In this document: positions 18,151 through 27,767 of the stretch, piece after piece
Position numbering within the stretch: position 1 is the stretch's first letter
How the letters are laid out: each line of letters opens with the position of its first letter
NCBI GenBank assembly: GCA_018268855.1
Contig: JAFDVR010000009.1
Location: forward strand, 124,001 to 188,000
From: Acidobacteriota bacterium
Lineage (GTDB): Bacteria; Acidobacteriota; Terriglobia; Terriglobales; Acidobacteriaceae
Direction: 5' to 3'
DNA length: 64,000 nucleotides
Program-made: the position numbers and the translations under genes
The notes under the pieces: generated by a model
The model's database searches: none
The model's input: the letters and a program-made list of their open reading frames with translations, nothing else
Told to the model about the DNA's origin: nothing

Positions 18151-18711
18151 ATGAATAAGCAAGACATCGATCCAGTGAGCGAAAACGAGAGGTCGAACGC
18201 CGCCGAAGCCGAAGCAAACGCGCCGCAGGCCGAAGAACCATCTATCACGCAGTCGGAGTACGACAAGGTAAAGGCCGAGCGCGATCAGCTTCTCGACCGC
18301 CTCGCCCGCGCGCAGGCCGAGTTCGACAACGCCCGAAAGCGCGAACAGAAAGAGCGCGCCGACTTCCGCGACTTCGCCGTCTCCGGTGCCGCCGAACAAC
18401 TGCTGCCCGTGCTCGATAACTTCCAGCTCGCGCTCAAGGCAGAAGGCAACGCCGACCAGCTTCGCTCCGGCGTGGAACTCATCCTCCGTCAGATGGAAGA
18501 CGTGCTCCGCAACCTCGGCGTGCAGCCCATTGAAGCTGTCGGCGCAGAGTTCGACCCGCGCTTCCATGAGGCGCTCGGTTCCGTCGAAACCACAGAGCAT
18601 CCCGACCACCACGTCGTCGAAGAGATTCGCCGCGGATACCGCATCAAAGATCGCCTGCTGCGTCCGGCGATGGTAAAGATCGCCGTAAATCCCGCACAAA
18701 AAGAAGCGTAA
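18151..18711 (+). CDS. grpE: Nucleotide exchange factor GrpE
   Basis: GrpE (186 aa) releases ADP from DnaK. A long coiled coil (YDKVKAERDQLLDRLARAQAEFDNARKR) is followed by the beta-domain with GVQPIEAVGAEFDPRFHEAL, HVVEEIRRGYRIKDRLLRPAMV and a short tail. I start at the ATG at 18151 (MNKQDID), which has AAGGA and GGGAG upstream. An in-frame ATG at 18112, two bases after hrcA, would add 13 residues and is the alternative. dnaK is not next to it. Confidence 0.93.
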   Translation: MNKQDIDPVSENERSNAAEAEANAPQAEEPSITQSEYDKVKAERDQLLDRLARAQAEFDNARKREQKERADFRDFAVSGAAEQLLPVLDNFQLALKAEGNADQLRSGVELILRQMEDVLRNLGVQPIEAVGAEFDPRFHEALGSVETTEHPDHHVVEEIRRGYRIKDRLLRPAMVKIAVNPAQKEA

Positions 18712-18766
18712 AGAAATAAAGGATTAGCACCGGGCTTTAATAGTGTCTGAAGAATCAAATTCCGAT

Positions 18767-18836
18767 TGCTTTGAAGGGGCTGGGCTTCAGCCCAGCCGTT
18801 AGCACAGTGAAGAAATCCGGGCTTTAGCCCGGAGGG
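18767..18836. repeat. Interspersed double-palindrome repeat, copy 1
   Basis: A sequence of about 70 bases begins TTGAAGGGGCTGGGCTT. It contains two adjacent palindromes: GGCTGGGCTTCAGCCCAGCC and CCGGGCTTTAGCCCGG. A close relative occurs at 20178-20250 on the other side of dnaJ. The element lies in the grpE-dnaJ gap, and a further partial copy of the CGGGCTTTA half is at about 18731. It resembles short REP-like elements dispersed in acidobacterial genomes. Confidence 0.75.
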
Positions 18837-18904
18837 AATGGATCTCAAATGTAATCCACTCTCTTATAGGATTCGCCAGACAACGCCCCATCCCTGAGGT
18901 ACAA

Positions 18905-20068
18905 ATGGCAACAACAGATATGAAGCTCGATTACTACGAAGTCCTCTCCGTCTCGCGCACAGCGTCCGATCAGGAGATCAAGTCCGCCTATCGCAAACTC
19001 GCGATGCAGTACCACCCCGATCGCAACCCGGGCGACAAAGCGGCGGAAGAAAAATTCAAGCAGTGCAGCGAAGCTTACGGCGTTCTGAGCGACGCAGAAA
19101 AGCGTGCCGCATACGACCGCTTTGGCCACGCAGGCGTAGGCAATGGCGGCTTCGGCGGAGGCTCGCCCTTCGGCGGTGGAGGTCCGTTCGGCGGCGGCTT
19201 TGGAGACGCACAGGACCTCGGCGACATCTTTGGCGATCTCTTTGGTGAGATGTTCAACATGGGCGGCACCGGCGGCCGTCGTGCATCGCGCGCGCAACGC
19301 GGCCGCGACATGAACTACAACCTCACCATCTCGTTCGAAGAAGCGGTCTTCGGCGAGACGAAAAACATCAAGTTCCGCCGCGCCGAAACCTGCGGCGACT
19401 GCAGTGGCACCGGCTCTGCCAATGGCAAGCAGCCACAGACCTGCGCGCAGTGCCGCGGTGCCGGCCAGGTGCGCTTCCAGCAAGGCTTCTTCTCGGTCGC
19501 GCGCCCATGCCCCAAGTGCGGAGGCACCGGCACCACCATCACCGATCCATGCAAGACCTGCCACGGTGAAACCCGCATCACGCGCGAGCATGAGATCGAA
19601 GTAAAGATCCCCGCAGGCGTCGAAGACGGCACACGCATCCGCTACGGCGGCGAAGGCGAAGCTGGAAAGTTCGGCGGCCCCGCAGGCGACCTCTACGTCA
19701 CGCTGCAAGTCGAAGACCACAGCTTCTTCGAGCGCGACGGCGACGACCTCCACTGTGTCATTCCCATCTCGTTCCCGCAGGCTGCGCTCGGCGCAGAGAT
19801 CGAAGTGCCCACGATGGATGGCAAAGCTACCATCAAGATTCCCGAAGGCACGCAGAGCGGCAAACGCTTCAAGCTGCGCGACAAAGGCGTGCCGCACTTG
19901 AACGAGCGTGGCAAAGGCGACCTCATCGTCGAAGTCCGCGTACAGACTCCCTCGAAGCTCTCAAAAGATCAGAAGGAACTCCTGCGTCAACTCGCCGACA
20001 CCATGCCGATGGAAAACGCTCCGCATGAGCGTTCGTTCCTCGAAAAGATGAAAGACATTTTCAGTTAA
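18905..20068 (+). CDS. dnaJ: Chaperone protein DnaJ
   Basis: Full-length type I DnaJ (387 aa) stimulates DnaK. The J domain (about 8-72) has the HPD triad at residues 37-39. A Gly/Phe-rich linker follows (about 80-115). The zinc centre has all four CxxCxGxG-type repeats: [24 protein letters not shown] and CKTCHGE. The C-terminal substrate domains follow. The start at 18905 ([14 protein letters not shown]) could also be the Met at 18920. It is separated from grpE by about 190 bases holding a palindromic repeat and is followed by a strong terminator. Confidence 0.96.
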   Translation: MATTDMKLDYYEVLSVSRTASDQEIKSAYRKLAMQYHPDRNPGDKAAEEKFKQCSEAYGVLSDAEKRAAYDRFGHAGVGNGGFGGGSPFGGGGPFGGGFGDAQDLGDIFGDLFGEMFNMGGTGGRRASRAQRGRDMNYNLTISFEEAVFGETKNIKFRRAETCGDCSGTGSANGKQPQTCAQCRGAGQVRFQQGFFSVARPCPKCGGTGTTITDPCKTCHGETRITREHEIEVKIPAGVEDGTRIRYGGEGEAGKFGGPAGDLYVTLQVEDHSFFERDGDDLHCVIPISFPQAALGAEIEVPTMDGKATIKIPEGTQSGKRFKLRDKGVPHLNERGKGDLIVEVRVQTPSKLSKDQKELLRQLADTMPMENAPHERSFLEKMKDIFS

Positions 20069-20087
20069 CGAGAGTTGCCAATAATGA

Positions 20088-20115
20088 GAAGGCCAGCGAT
20101 AGTTCGCTGGCCTTC
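20088..20115 (+). terminator. Rho-independent terminator after dnaJ
   Basis: This is a perfect hairpin with 12-base arms starting GAAGGCCAGCGA, a four-base loop, and the matching arm, followed by ACATTTTG. It lies 20 bases after the dnaJ stop. Confidence 0.8.
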
Positions 20116-20177
20116 ACATTTTGAGAAGTTGTTTTCTGGAACCCAACCACCGATCACGCGGTGAATCCTAACCGTCT

Positions 20178-20250
20178 TTGCTTTGAAGGGGCTGGGCTTT
20201 AGCCCAGCCGTTACAGGCTGGTAAAAGACTGGGCTTTAGCCCCTGAGGGA
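20178..20250. repeat. Interspersed double-palindrome repeat, copy 2
   Basis: Relative of the element at 18767-18836. It begins with the same TTGAAGGGGCTGGGCTT and GGCTGGGCTTTAGCCCAGCC, has a short spacer, then a second ACTGGGCTTTAGCCCCTGA dyad. It sits between the dnaJ terminator and the 3' end of rsmE. Confidence 0.75.
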
Positions 20251-20295
20251 TCGAACCTCCATCCTTCGACTCCGTCTCACGATTTATTACATCCA

Positions 20296-21012
20296 TCAAC
20301 CAATCAAAGAAGCCACAACCGCCAGCCCCGCAATCGCCGCCGTCTCCGCCCGCAAAATCCGCGGCCCCAGCGTAGCGTGTTTCCATCCCGCATCGGAGAA
20401 TGCCTTCATCTCCTCCGGTGTCCATCCACCTTCAGGCCCAATCGCCAGCGCCACATCGCCCCGCGCATCACCCAGTACGGCAGTCAACGAATTCTCCTGC
20501 TCCGTCTCAGCAAGCAGAATCTTCGCGCCCGCGAAATCCATCTTCAACGCATCTTTCAGCGAGAGAGGATCACCAATCTCCGGTACATCCGTACGCCGCG
20601 ATTGCTTCGCCGCTTCGAGCGCAATTCTCCGCCAACGCTCCACGCGTTTCGCAGCAGCATGTGCAAGATGCTTCTCCGTGCGCCGCGCCACAATCGGAGT
20701 CACACCCGCAACGCCAAGCTCCGTCGCTTTCTCGATCGCCCACTCCATGTGATCGAACTTGAAGACGGCAAGCAGCAGATGGACGGGGAGTGCAGCGTCT
20801 GATTCCTGCTCCTCATGCAAAATAAATTTCACTTCCTCGTCGCTTACGCTCTCTACTTCAGCGCGATGGAGGAACCCGCCGGCCACCACATCGAACACCT
20901 GTCCGCGCTCCGCGCGCAACACGCGCGCAAGGTGCGCGGCCTGTTCACCAAGCAGAGAAGCACTCGTGCGCTCCTCATTCCATCTGTCTGCAATCCATCT
21001 GCGGCGTGTCAT
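20296..21012 (-). CDS. rsmE: 16S rRNA (uracil-1498-N3)-methyltransferase RsmE
   Basis: RsmE (238 aa) methylates U1498 of 16S rRNA using S-adenosylmethionine. The N-terminal PUA-like domain contains HLARVLRAERGQVFDVV. The C-terminal SPOUT trefoil knot is recognised by LAIGPEGGWTPEEM and LGPRILRAETAAIAGL, both typical. DHMEWAIEKATELGV is the other conserved block. Length is normal. The gene is alone on its strand. Confidence 0.94.
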   Translation of the reverse strand: MTRRRWIADRWNEERTSASLLGEQAAHLARVLRAERGQVFDVVAGGFLHRAEVESVSDEEVKFILHEEQESDAALPVHLLLAVFKFDHMEWAIEKATELGVAGVTPIVARRTEKHLAHAAAKRVERWRRIALEAAKQSRRTDVPEIGDPLSLKDALKMDFAGAKILLAETEQENSLTAVLGDARGDVALAIGPEGGWTPEEMKAFSDAGWKHATLGPRILRAETAAIAGLAVVASLIG

Positions 21013-21321
21013 AACTGGTGTTGAGTGTACCGCGAATCGCCTGTATTCATGCGCCTTTGGGCACTATCGCGCTAAATACTTCGGGGAGCGCCTTTGCCTG
21101 CGCTCCCCGTGTGGGCTTTACTCTGCCTCGTATAGCTTTGCAGTCTTTGCCACCGCTCGGCTTGCTGTCGTTGTCTATTCTCCCTGACGAGAAGACTTCA
21201 ACGCGTTGCACACATCAAAGGTGCAACTAACGAATGTATAGATTTGTTGAAAATCAGTGTCAAGCAAAAAATCAAAATTTAAACCATGACAAATTGTCAT
21301 CAAGTTGCCTCGCTCTCACCT
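21013..21321. other. Intergenic region with two dyads
   Basis: About 310 bases between rsmE and the L-serine dehydratase gene, with no convincing gene. A hairpin with arms GGGGAGCG (21083-21090) and CGCTCCCC (21101-21108) may terminate the dehydratase transcript, although no U-run follows. A perfect 15-base palindrome, ATGACAAATTGTCAT, lies at 21286-21300, just past the dehydratase stop. The AT-rich stretch 21235-21300 stands out from the GC-rich surroundings. Confidence 0.6.
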
Positions 21322-22725
21322 TCAGCACTCGATGATGTTCAACGCGAGACCCGCAAGCGATGTCTCCTTGTAACGCGACTGCATATCGAGCCCCGTCTGA
21401 TACATCGTTGCGATCACCTGATCGAGCGACACTTTATGTTCGTCACTCTCATGCATCGCCATGCGTGTTGCGTTCACTGCTTTCACCGCACCCATGCCGT
21501 TGCGTTCAATGCAGGGGATCTGTACAAGCCCACCGATCGGATCGCACGTCATTCCGAGATTGTGTTCCATCGCAATCTCAGCAGCGTGTTCTACCTGCGC
21601 GTTGGTTCCGCTCATCGCTGCCACCAAACCACCCGCCGCCATCGAACACGCAACACCTACTTCGCCCTGGCATCCTACCTCCGCGCCGCTGATCGATGCG
21701 TTCTCCTTATAGAGAATGCCAATCGCTGCCGCCGTGAGCATGTAGCGCACAATGCCGTCGTCATTCGCACCATCTACAAAGTTCAGGTAATACAGACCAA
21801 TCGCCGGAATCACGCCCGCCGCGCCATTCGTCGGCGCAGTCACCACGCGCCCTCCGGCGGCATTCTCTTCATTCACCGCCATCGCATAGGTCGTCACCCA
21901 ATCCATCGGCGCCAGGGGATCGCGCGAACCCGTGGTGCGCAGCCGTTCTGCAAATCTCGGTGCGCGACGGCGAACGTTCAATCCACCCGGCAGAGTACCC
22001 TCTGTCTTCAGTCCACGTTCGATGCAGTCCCGCATCACGCGCCACAGCGTCAGCACGCCGTTGCGAACACGCTGCTCGCCTTCACCTTCCATCGCTGGAC
22101 GCAGGATGCTCGCATCGCTCAGCAGCGCAACCTCATTCGCCATCATCAGTTCGGCGATGGTGAGGCTGTGTTCGCCTGAAATACGAAGCAGGTCTTCCGC
22201 ACTGCGAAACGGATACGGCACCTGCCGCGCAGAACTGGCTGCATCCCCAGAGAACTCCTCCGCACGCACAATAAATCCGCCACCCACGGAGTAGTACACC
22301 TGCGACGTGGCCACGTTGCCATCGTTGAACACAGTAAAGCGCATACCGTTCGGATGTGTTGCAGTATCTGCATCGGGATACATCTGTTCGCGATGAAACA
22401 GCAGATCGCGCTCTCGCTTGAATGCAATACTCCGTTTGGCTCCAAGGTGAAGACAGCCATCCGCAGCCATGCGTGAGATTTCGGCGATGCGCTCGGCAGA
22501 CGTGCTATCCGGCGCCTCGCCACTCAACCCTGCCAGAACGGCTGTATCTGTTCCGTGGCCCATGCCGGTCAGCGCCAGCGATCCATACAGGTCCACCTGC
22601 ACGCGCTGCACGTCACGTTTTTCGCACAGCCGCGCAAAATCCAGCGCAGCCCGCATCGGTCCCACCGTGTGCGAACTCGACGGCCCCACACCTATTTTGA
22701 ACAACTCAAAAAGACTTGTATTCAC
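21322..22725 (-). CDS. sdaA: L-serine ammonia-lyase (iron-sulfur L-serine dehydratase)
   Basis: This single-chain 4Fe-4S enzyme (467 aa) converts L-serine to pyruvate and ammonia. The N-terminal beta domain starts [21 protein letters not shown]. The alpha domain has [35 protein letters not shown] and a C-terminal cysteine (ALNIIEC), the last residue of the chain. In this enzyme type that terminal cysteine sits in the active site as a tail-in-mouth ligand. All cluster cysteines appear present. It is monocistronic or precedes nothing obvious on its strand. Confidence 0.95.
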   Translation of the reverse strand: MNTSLFELFKIGVGPSSSHTVGPMRAALDFARLCEKRDVQRVQVDLYGSLALTGMGHGTDTAVLAGLSGEAPDSTSAERIAEISRMAADGCLHLGAKRSIAFKRERDLLFHREQMYPDADTATHPNGMRFTVFNDGNVATSQVYYSVGGGFIVRAEEFSGDAASSARQVPYPFRSAEDLLRISGEHSLTIAELMMANEVALLSDASILRPAMEGEGEQRVRNGVLTLWRVMRDCIERGLKTEGTLPGGLNVRRRAPRFAERLRTTGSRDPLAPMDWVTTYAMAVNEENAAGGRVVTAPTNGAAGVIPAIGLYYLNFVDGANDDGIVRYMLTAAAIGILYKENASISGAEVGCQGEVGVACSMAAGGLVAAMSGTNAQVEHAAEIAMEHNLGMTCDPIGGLVQIPCIERNGMGAVKAVNATRMAMHESDEHKVSLDQVIATMYQTGLDMQSRYKETSLAGLALNIIEC

Positions 22726-22737
22726 AACGCATCCATT

Positions 22738-23091
22738 TTAGGTGCGCTTCTTTGCGGCACGCTTCGCGGTCTTCGCCACCACATTGCGGTACGCGGTTTC
22801 CAGACCACCGCGCAACACGTCTTCAGGAGCATCCAGCTTCACCAGAGTCATGCCCATGCGTCCCCATCCACCCGGCGCAGGCTCAAACCATTCAGGAGCA
22901 TCGGCAATAAACTCCGCCTGCTGCTCCGGTGTAATCTTCAGCGTTCCCAGCCCCTTCGCTTCATATGCCAACGTGGCAAAGATACGATCATGCACACGGA
23001 AATCCGCTGCTCCCATATGGCTGCTTTCCTCTGCACCGGGAAAACTCAAAGCAATTTTGCGGTATCTTGCTGCACGCTCCATGGAAGCCAT
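22738..23091 (-). CDS. MmcQ/YjbR family protein
   Basis: This 117-aa protein of the CyaY-like/YjbR fold begins MASMERAARYRKIALSFPGAEESSHMGAADFRVHDRIFATL, which is diagnostic of the family. Roles suggested for relatives are DNA binding, but none is settled. The start ATG overlaps the stop of the HEAT-like gene by one base (TAATG), so they are co-translated. The end is basic (KTAKRAAKKR). Confidence 0.85.
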   Translation of the reverse strand: MASMERAARYRKIALSFPGAEESSHMGAADFRVHDRIFATLAYEAKGLGTLKITPEQQAEFIADAPEWFEPAPGGWGRMGMTLVKLDAPEDVLRGGLETAYRNVVAKTAKRAAKKRT

Positions 23092-23963
23092 TATCTGCTT
23101 TGCTTTGTATGTACAAGCGGCGCAGGACCGGACGCGCGAATAAACGCTGCGCAAGCCATCAATCGCACCGCAGTTTTACTGTCTCCAAATAATTCGCCCA
23201 GCGCATCGGTTACTGGCTTGCCACTATACTTCGCCAACCCTTCTGCGGCAGCCAGACGTACCTCGTCGTCTTTATCAGCAGCAGCATGGATCAACTGGTC
23301 GCGAATGAAATGGTTATGCTCCATGGCAATTTCGTTCAGCGCTTCCACACGCGGGTTTTGTGTCGTACCCCGCATATACTTGTACGCGCCCATGCCATAT
23401 CCCACTGGCGGCAACAGGATGCCTGCCGTCTGTAATGCACCTTCCTTTATTAGTTTTGTGGGATTGTGCAATGACCGGTTTGCGTGGTGCATACCTTCTT
23501 TAAGAAAACCTTGATCGGCTTTGCGGTCCCCGTTCAATACTGCTACCAGAATGTCTTCGCCGGAATGGTCACCCATTTTCCAAAGTGTGAGTGCGGAAAC
23601 AAAAGCGATTTGTGGCGAATCATCGTCCAGCATGGCGCGAAGCTCATTAGAGAAGTTGCGGTTTTTGGTTTCACCCGCCGCGATGATCGCCGCAATACGC
23701 ACATCAATATCCGCATCATGAAAGGCGCTTCGCAGCAGCGCGGCTGCTTCTTTATTTGCGGGCAGCACAGAGAGCGCTGTCATCGCTTCAATACGAGTAT
23801 CAATGTTCTTTGATTCCGCGGCTGTATGAAGCTGGCTCCACGCCTCGTTTATAGAAGGCGCAGGAGGAGTGCCTGGCTGTTTCTGCTGTGCCGCAAAAGA
23901 CAAAATACTGCTCCCCAATAGCACCGTCAGCACCGTCGCAAGCACTTTTCCTGTGGAATCCAT
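23091..23963 (-). CDS. Exported HEAT-repeat-like protein
   Basis: This protein of about 290 aa has an N-terminal signal peptide (TGKVLATVLTVLLGSSILSFAAQ). Helical repeats resemble HEAT/PBS-lyase repeats: SAFHDADIDVRIAAIIAAGETKN, LDDDSPQIAFVSALTLWKMGD, AAADKDDEVRLAAAEGLAKYSG and FGDSKTAVRLMACAAFIRA. It is a likely periplasmic scaffold, without a catalytic motif. Several Met codons lie together; I chose the ATG at 23963 because GGAG lies nine bases upstream. Alternatives are 23969 and 23978. Confidence 0.75.
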   Translation of the reverse strand: MDSTGKVLATVLTVLLGSSILSFAAQQKQPGTPPAPSINEAWSQLHTAAESKNIDTRIEAMTALSVLPANKEAAALLRSAFHDADIDVRIAAIIAAGETKNRNFSNELRAMLDDDSPQIAFVSALTLWKMGDHSGEDILVAVLNGDRKADQGFLKEGMHHANRSLHNPTKLIKEGALQTAGILLPPVGYGMGAYKYMRGTTQNPRVEALNEIAMEHNHFIRDQLIHAAADKDDEVRLAAAEGLAKYSGKPVTDALGELFGDSKTAVRLMACAAFIRASGPAPLVHTKQSR

Positions 23964-24085
23964 CCGCATCATCTCCATGTGCAATCTGCAACTAAGATGC
24001 AGTTTGGCGTGCAAAGGTACAAACTGGCGCAGTGAGATACACTGACGTGACGCATACATCTACTCTCTTTAAGGCCCTTGTTCGC

Positions 24086-25672
24086 ATGCTCTTTAAGGCC
24101 CGCAGTGCCGCTGTATATGGAATCGATGCTCACCTGATCGACGTCGAAGTCGATTTTTCCAACTACAAAACCGAAGAAGCATCCTTCAGTATGGTTGGAC
24201 TTCCGGATGCCGCTGTGCGCGAAAGTCGCGATCGTGTTCGCGCTGCCATTAAGAATTCAGGCTTCGACGTACCTCCTACACGTATCACCATCAATCTTGC
24301 TCCTGCCGATCTCAAGAAGGAAGGTTCGGGTTTCGATCTCCCGATCGCTGTCGGAATCCTCGGCGCATACGGCGCTCTTCAATTAAAAGATCTGGACGAG
24401 TTTCTTCTGGTTGGAGAACTTGGCCTGGATGGAGCTGTCCGTCCGGTACCTGGAGTGCTTCCCATTGCTGTCGCTGCGCGCGATAAAGGCATTCGCAATT
24501 TGATTCTTCCTGCACGCAATGCGCGCGAAGCCGCAGTGGTGCAGGGAATCAATGTGTATCCGGTAGAGACCCTTGCACAAGCACGCGAACTGCTCAACAC
24601 TGCTGCGTTCGGTGCTCTTGTCTCATCACCCATTCATATCGAAACCGCCGAGTTGCTCAATGAGATGCAGCACATCGCACTCGACTTTAAAGACGTTCGC
24701 GGACAACACACCGCCAAGCGCGCCCTGGAGATTGCAGCCGCTGGCGGACACAATCTCCTTATGATCGGACCTCCGGGCTCCGGCAAAACCATGCTCGCCA
24801 AGCGTCTGCCTTCCATACTTGCGCCGTTGCGTTTTGAAGAAGCTCTGGAGACAACAAAGATCCACTCCGTCGCCGGTGTTCTCGACGCAGAACAGGGACT
24901 TGTCACGCAGCGTCCTTTCCGCGCGCCGCACCACACCGTCTCCGACGCAGGTCTCATTGGCGGAGGAGCCGTGCCGCGTCCCGGTGAAGTCTCGCTCGCG
25001 CACAATGGCGTCCTTTTTCTGGATGAGCTCCCTGAGTTCCCGCGTAGTGTTCTGGAAGTGATGCGGCAACCGCTCGAAGATGGCAATGTCACCATCGCGC
25101 GTGCTGCTATGAGCCTCAGCTTTCCAGCGCGCTTCATGCTCGTCGCGGCGATGAATCCGTGTCCCTGCGGATACTTCAACGACAAGTCACGCGAGTGCAC
25201 CTGCACGCCGCCTATGATCCAGCGCTACGTCTCACGAGTCAGCGGACCGCTGCTCGACCGCATCGATATTCACATCGAAGTTCCCGCTGTGCAATATAAA
25301 GAGCTGCGATCGGGAGTCGCCGCCGAAGGTTCCCAGCAGATGCGCGATCGCGTTCTCGCCGCGCGTGAGCGGCAGCACACCCGCTTTGCAAACGTGGAAC
25401 CGGATATGGCTCGAACCAAACGCCGCCGTCCCATCTACGCGAACGCGCAAATGTCCACACAACAGATTCGTCTCTTTTGTGAACTCTCGACAGAAGCTGA
25501 GCGCGTGCTGGAGCGGGCGATGCAGCAACAAGGCCTTAGCGCGCGCGCTCATGACCGTATCCTTAAAGTGGCACGCACCATTGCCGATCTTGAAGGAGCA
25601 CAGGACATTACGGTCAAGCACCTGGCCGAAGCTATCCAATATCGCACCTTAGACCGCAACTATTGGGCATAG
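24086..25672 (+). CDS. comM: YifB/ComM family Mg-chelatase-like AAA+ ATPase
   Basis: ComM-type proteins (528 aa here) act as hexameric helicases promoting branch migration during natural transformation. Features in order: the N-terminal [23 protein letters not shown] domain; the Walker [14 protein letters not shown] near residue 228; [27 protein letters not shown] (Walker B); [11 protein letters not shown] with following cysteines; and the Mg_chelatase_C domain. A 13-base direct repeat CTCTTTAAGGCCC (24065-24077 and 24089-24101) spans the start region. The upstream in-frame ATG at 24032 would add 18 residues; 24086 matches the family start. Confidence 0.92.
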   Translation: MLFKARSAAVYGIDAHLIDVEVDFSNYKTEEASFSMVGLPDAAVRESRDRVRAAIKNSGFDVPPTRITINLAPADLKKEGSGFDLPIAVGILGAYGALQLKDLDEFLLVGELGLDGAVRPVPGVLPIAVAARDKGIRNLILPARNAREAAVVQGINVYPVETLAQARELLNTAAFGALVSSPIHIETAELLNEMQHIALDFKDVRGQHTAKRALEIAAAGGHNLLMIGPPGSGKTMLAKRLPSILAPLRFEEALETTKIHSVAGVLDAEQGLVTQRPFRAPHHTVSDAGLIGGGAVPRPGEVSLAHNGVLFLDELPEFPRSVLEVMRQPLEDGNVTIARAAMSLSFPARFMLVAAMNPCPCGYFNDKSRECTCTPPMIQRYVSRVSGPLLDRIDIHIEVPAVQYKELRSGVAAEGSQQMRDRVLAARERQHTRFANVEPDMARTKRRRPIYANAQMSTQQIRLFCELSTEAERVLERAMQQQGLSARAHDRILKVARTIADLEGAQDITVKHLAEAIQYRTLDRNYWA

Positions 25673-25755
25673 CGGCATCGTCGCCGTCAGTCACATACAT
25701 TACATTTCTCCCATTTTCAGAAGACTGAAGTACCTCTCTGCTCCTAAAAAAAGTA

Positions 25756-25784
25756 TTGACCCTTCCCGGCCAAACCTTTATCGT
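25756..25784 (+). promoter_or_regulatory. Predicted sigma-70 promoter upstream of rpoZ
   Basis: TTGACC (25756-25761) and TATCGT (25779-25784) are separated by 17 bases. Transcription would start near 25791, about 270 bases before rpoZ. That is an unusually long leader for this gene. Confidence 0.5.
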
Positions 25785-25790
25785 GCTTCT

Positions 25791-26053
25791 TGTACCCGCC
25801 GCCGCGCAGGTGCCCAGCAGAAACGATTGGCCTCCTTCTGCTGCTTGAATCAAAAGGACTTAGATCCTTCCCTGAGGCGTGATCGCCAACGCCAAACATC
25901 TGTAAGCTGCATACGCATCCCGGTCAGGATAGAAGCCGGTGTGCAAATTGCGACCGAAGGGCGACTAATGTCGTCTAATATTTGAAGCCAAGGGTAAGTA
26001 CCTGATTTACTTATGCTTGCGAAGAGCGGCTGATTGCACGCCGCCTGGAAGAT
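25791..26053 (+). ncRNA. Candidate structured leader or 6S-like RNA before rpoZ
   Basis: The 392-base gap 25673-26064 holds no gene. From the predicted promoter at 25756 a transcript would run about 270 bases to rpoZ. Parts read like 6S RNA of enterobacteria: TTCCCTGAGGCGTGATC in the 5' half, then AGAAGCC, AAATTGCGAC and TTGAAGCCAAGGGT in the order seen in the E. coli 3' half. I could not build a convincing terminal stem by hand, so this may only be a long rpoZ leader. Confidence 0.3.
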
Positions 26054-26064
26054 AGGAGAAAGTA

Positions 26065-26295
26065 ATGCGTTCTGATCTTATTTTTGGTGCACTTACGCAC
26101 GTTTCCAACCGTTATGAGCTGTGTCAGCTCGCCTCCAAGGCGACACGCAAGCTCCACAAGCCGAATACGCGCCTGCAGGACACTACAAACGAAGTTCTGG
26201 ACCGTTTCCGTGATGCCGACCCCACTACGGAAACTCCTCGTGCGGCGGCCCATTCGGCTGGTGCAGCTTCTGCGGACGTTCGCCGCGCGGCCTAA
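26065..26295 (+). CDS. rpoZ: RNA polymerase omega subunit
   Basis: This 76-aa protein contains the omega core: MRSDLIFGALTHVSNRYELCQLASKATRKLHKPNTRLQDTTNEVL. The RYELC and KATRKLHK segments are typical. Omega helps beta' folding and polymerase assembly. The C-terminal 25 residues are Ala/Thr rich and disordered-looking. A strong AGGAG ribosome binding site lies just upstream. The stop is inside a short AAGGCC-GTGC-GGCCTT hairpin that may act as a weak terminator. Confidence 0.85.
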   Translation: MRSDLIFGALTHVSNRYELCQLASKATRKLHKPNTRLQDTTNEVLDRFRDADPTTETPRAAAHSAGAASADVRRAA

Positions 26296-26315
26296 GGCCG
26301 TGCGGCCTTTGCCGC

Positions 26316-26321
26316 TATAAT
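26316..26321 (+). promoter_or_regulatory. Consensus -10 box ahead of rho
   Basis: A perfect TATAAT lies 20 bases after the rpoZ stop, behind the AAGGCC/GGCCTT hairpin. No recognisable -35 box is at the right distance. It would give a rho leader of about 130 bases, in keeping with autoregulated rho leaders elsewhere. Confidence 0.35.
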
Positions 26322-26456
26322 TGTCTGCAACAAATCCTAAAGATCCCGCTACAATTTGATTCAAGGCAAGCCCCTTTTCTCAGGTAATATCCGTACGATC
26401 TGCATTATCCCCTCCACATCTCTGCATCATCCAATCCCCACACATCTCAGGTGACA

Positions 26457-27707
26457 ATGACCATCTCCGAGTTAAAAGAACTGAGCATCGCCGAGCTGGG
26501 TAAGCTTGCGCGCGGCCTCGATATTCAGGGCACCAGCGCCCTTCGCAAGCAGGACCTCATCTTCAAAATCCTGCAGGCACAGAGCGAAAAAGAAGGCCAT
26601 ATCTTCGCTGAAGGCGTACTTGAAATTCTGCCTGATGGCTACGGCTTTCTCCGCTCGCCCGACTACAACTATCTGCCTGGTCCCGATGACATCTATGTCT
26701 CGCCGTCACAGATTCGCAAGTTCGACCTCAAGACCGGCGACACGATTAGCGGCAACGTCCGTCCGCCGCACGAGGGTGAAAAATACTTTGCGCTCGTAAA
26801 AATCGAGGCGATCAACTTCGAATCTCCTGAAGAGACGCGCAACAAGATACTCTTCGACGCGCTGACGCCCCTCTACGCGGAAGAGCGTCTCAAAATGGAG
26901 ACAGTTCGCGAGAACATCTCTGGCCGTGTCATGGACCTGCTCACTCCGGTGGGGAAAGGCCAGCGTGGATTGATCGTTGCCCCGCCTCGCACCGGTAAGA
27001 CCATCCTTCTGCAGGCCATCGCAAACAGCATCACCGCAAACCATCCCGAAGTCGTGCTCATTGTTCTGCTTATCGACGAACGCCCAGAAGAAGTGACAGA
27101 CATGCAGCGCTCCGTGAAGGGCGAAGTCATCTCCTCTACCTTCGACGAGCCTGCAGCCCGCCACGTCCAGGTGGCCGAGATGGTCATCGAGAAGGCCAAG
27201 CGCCTTGTCGAGCACAAGCGCGATGTCGTGATCCTGCTTGACTCCATCACGCGTCTCGCACGTGCCTACAACACCATCGTTCCGCCTTCGGGCAAGGTGC
27301 TCTCCGGCGGTGTGGACTCCAACGCGCTGCAGCGTCCGAAGCGCTTCTTTGGCGCGGCCCGCAACATCGAAGAAGGCGGCTCGCTCACCATCATGGCGAC
27401 GGCGCTCGTCGACACCGGTTCGCGCATGGACGAAGTCATCTTCGAAGAGTTCAAAGGGACCGGCAATATGGAAGTGATCCTCGACCGCAAGTTGGTCGAC
27501 AAGCGCGTCTTTCCGGCGATCGACATTCAGCGCTCCGGCACGCGTAAGGAAGAGTTGCTCATCCCCAAGGAAGACCTCCAGCGCGTCTGGATCCTCCGCA
27601 AGGTCCTCAATCCGCTCTCGCCGGTAGAAGCCATGGAACTGCTCACCGACAAGCTGGGCAAAACTCGCAACAACAGCGAATTTCTGCACAACATGAACTC
27701 GCTGTAA
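26457..27707 (+). CDS. rho: Transcription termination factor Rho
   Basis: Rho (416 aa) is the hexameric RNA helicase that ends transcription. Seen in order: the N-terminal Rho_N helix domain ([21 protein letters not shown]), the cold-shock RNA-binding domain with [29 protein letters not shown], the P-loop APPRTGKT, the Walker [18 protein letters not shown] and the Q/R-loop region [16 protein letters not shown]. Bicyclomycin-site residues look standard. I start at the ATG at 26457; a GTG two codons upstream is possible. It is followed by a very strong hairpin terminator. Confidence 0.97.
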   Translation: MTISELKELSIAELGKLARGLDIQGTSALRKQDLIFKILQAQSEKEGHIFAEGVLEILPDGYGFLRSPDYNYLPGPDDIYVSPSQIRKFDLKTGDTISGNVRPPHEGEKYFALVKIEAINFESPEETRNKILFDALTPLYAEERLKMETVRENISGRVMDLLTPVGKGQRGLIVAPPRTGKTILLQAIANSITANHPEVVLIVLLIDERPEEVTDMQRSVKGEVISSTFDEPAARHVQVAEMVIEKAKRLVEHKRDVVILLDSITRLARAYNTIVPPSGKVLSGGVDSNALQRPKRFFGAARNIEEGGSLTIMATALVDTGSRMDEVIFEEFKGTGNMEVILDRKLVDKRVFPAIDIQRSGTRKEELLIPKEDLQRVWILRKVLNPLSPVEAMELLTDKLGKTRNNSEFLHNMNSL

Positions 27708-27722
27708 TAGCACCGCAACATA

Positions 27723-27757
27723 AGAAAGGCCCGGCATCGTGCCGGGCCTTTCTTGTT
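27723..27757. terminator. Bidirectional terminator between rho and the alpha-galactosidase gene
   Basis: Perfect arms AGAAAGGCCCGGCA and TGCCGGGCCTTTCT around a three-base loop are followed by TGTTTG on the plus strand. They are preceded by a matching A-rich flank, so it can serve both convergent genes. Confidence 0.85.
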
Positions 27758-27767
27758 TGTGTCTGAA

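Noticed and set aside
18724..18800. Possible CIRCE element near TTAGCACC and GTTAGCACAG
   Set aside because: Halves are incomplete, in the wrong orientation and at the wrong spacing; they belong to the palindromic repeat.
18845..19897. Minus-strand open frame of 350 codons
   Set aside because: Antisense shadow of dnaJ, Ala/Asp-rich with no family match.
26706..27737. Open frame of 343 codons antisense to rho
   Set aside because: It mirrors rho codon structure in GC-rich DNA; no ribosome site and no recognisable protein.
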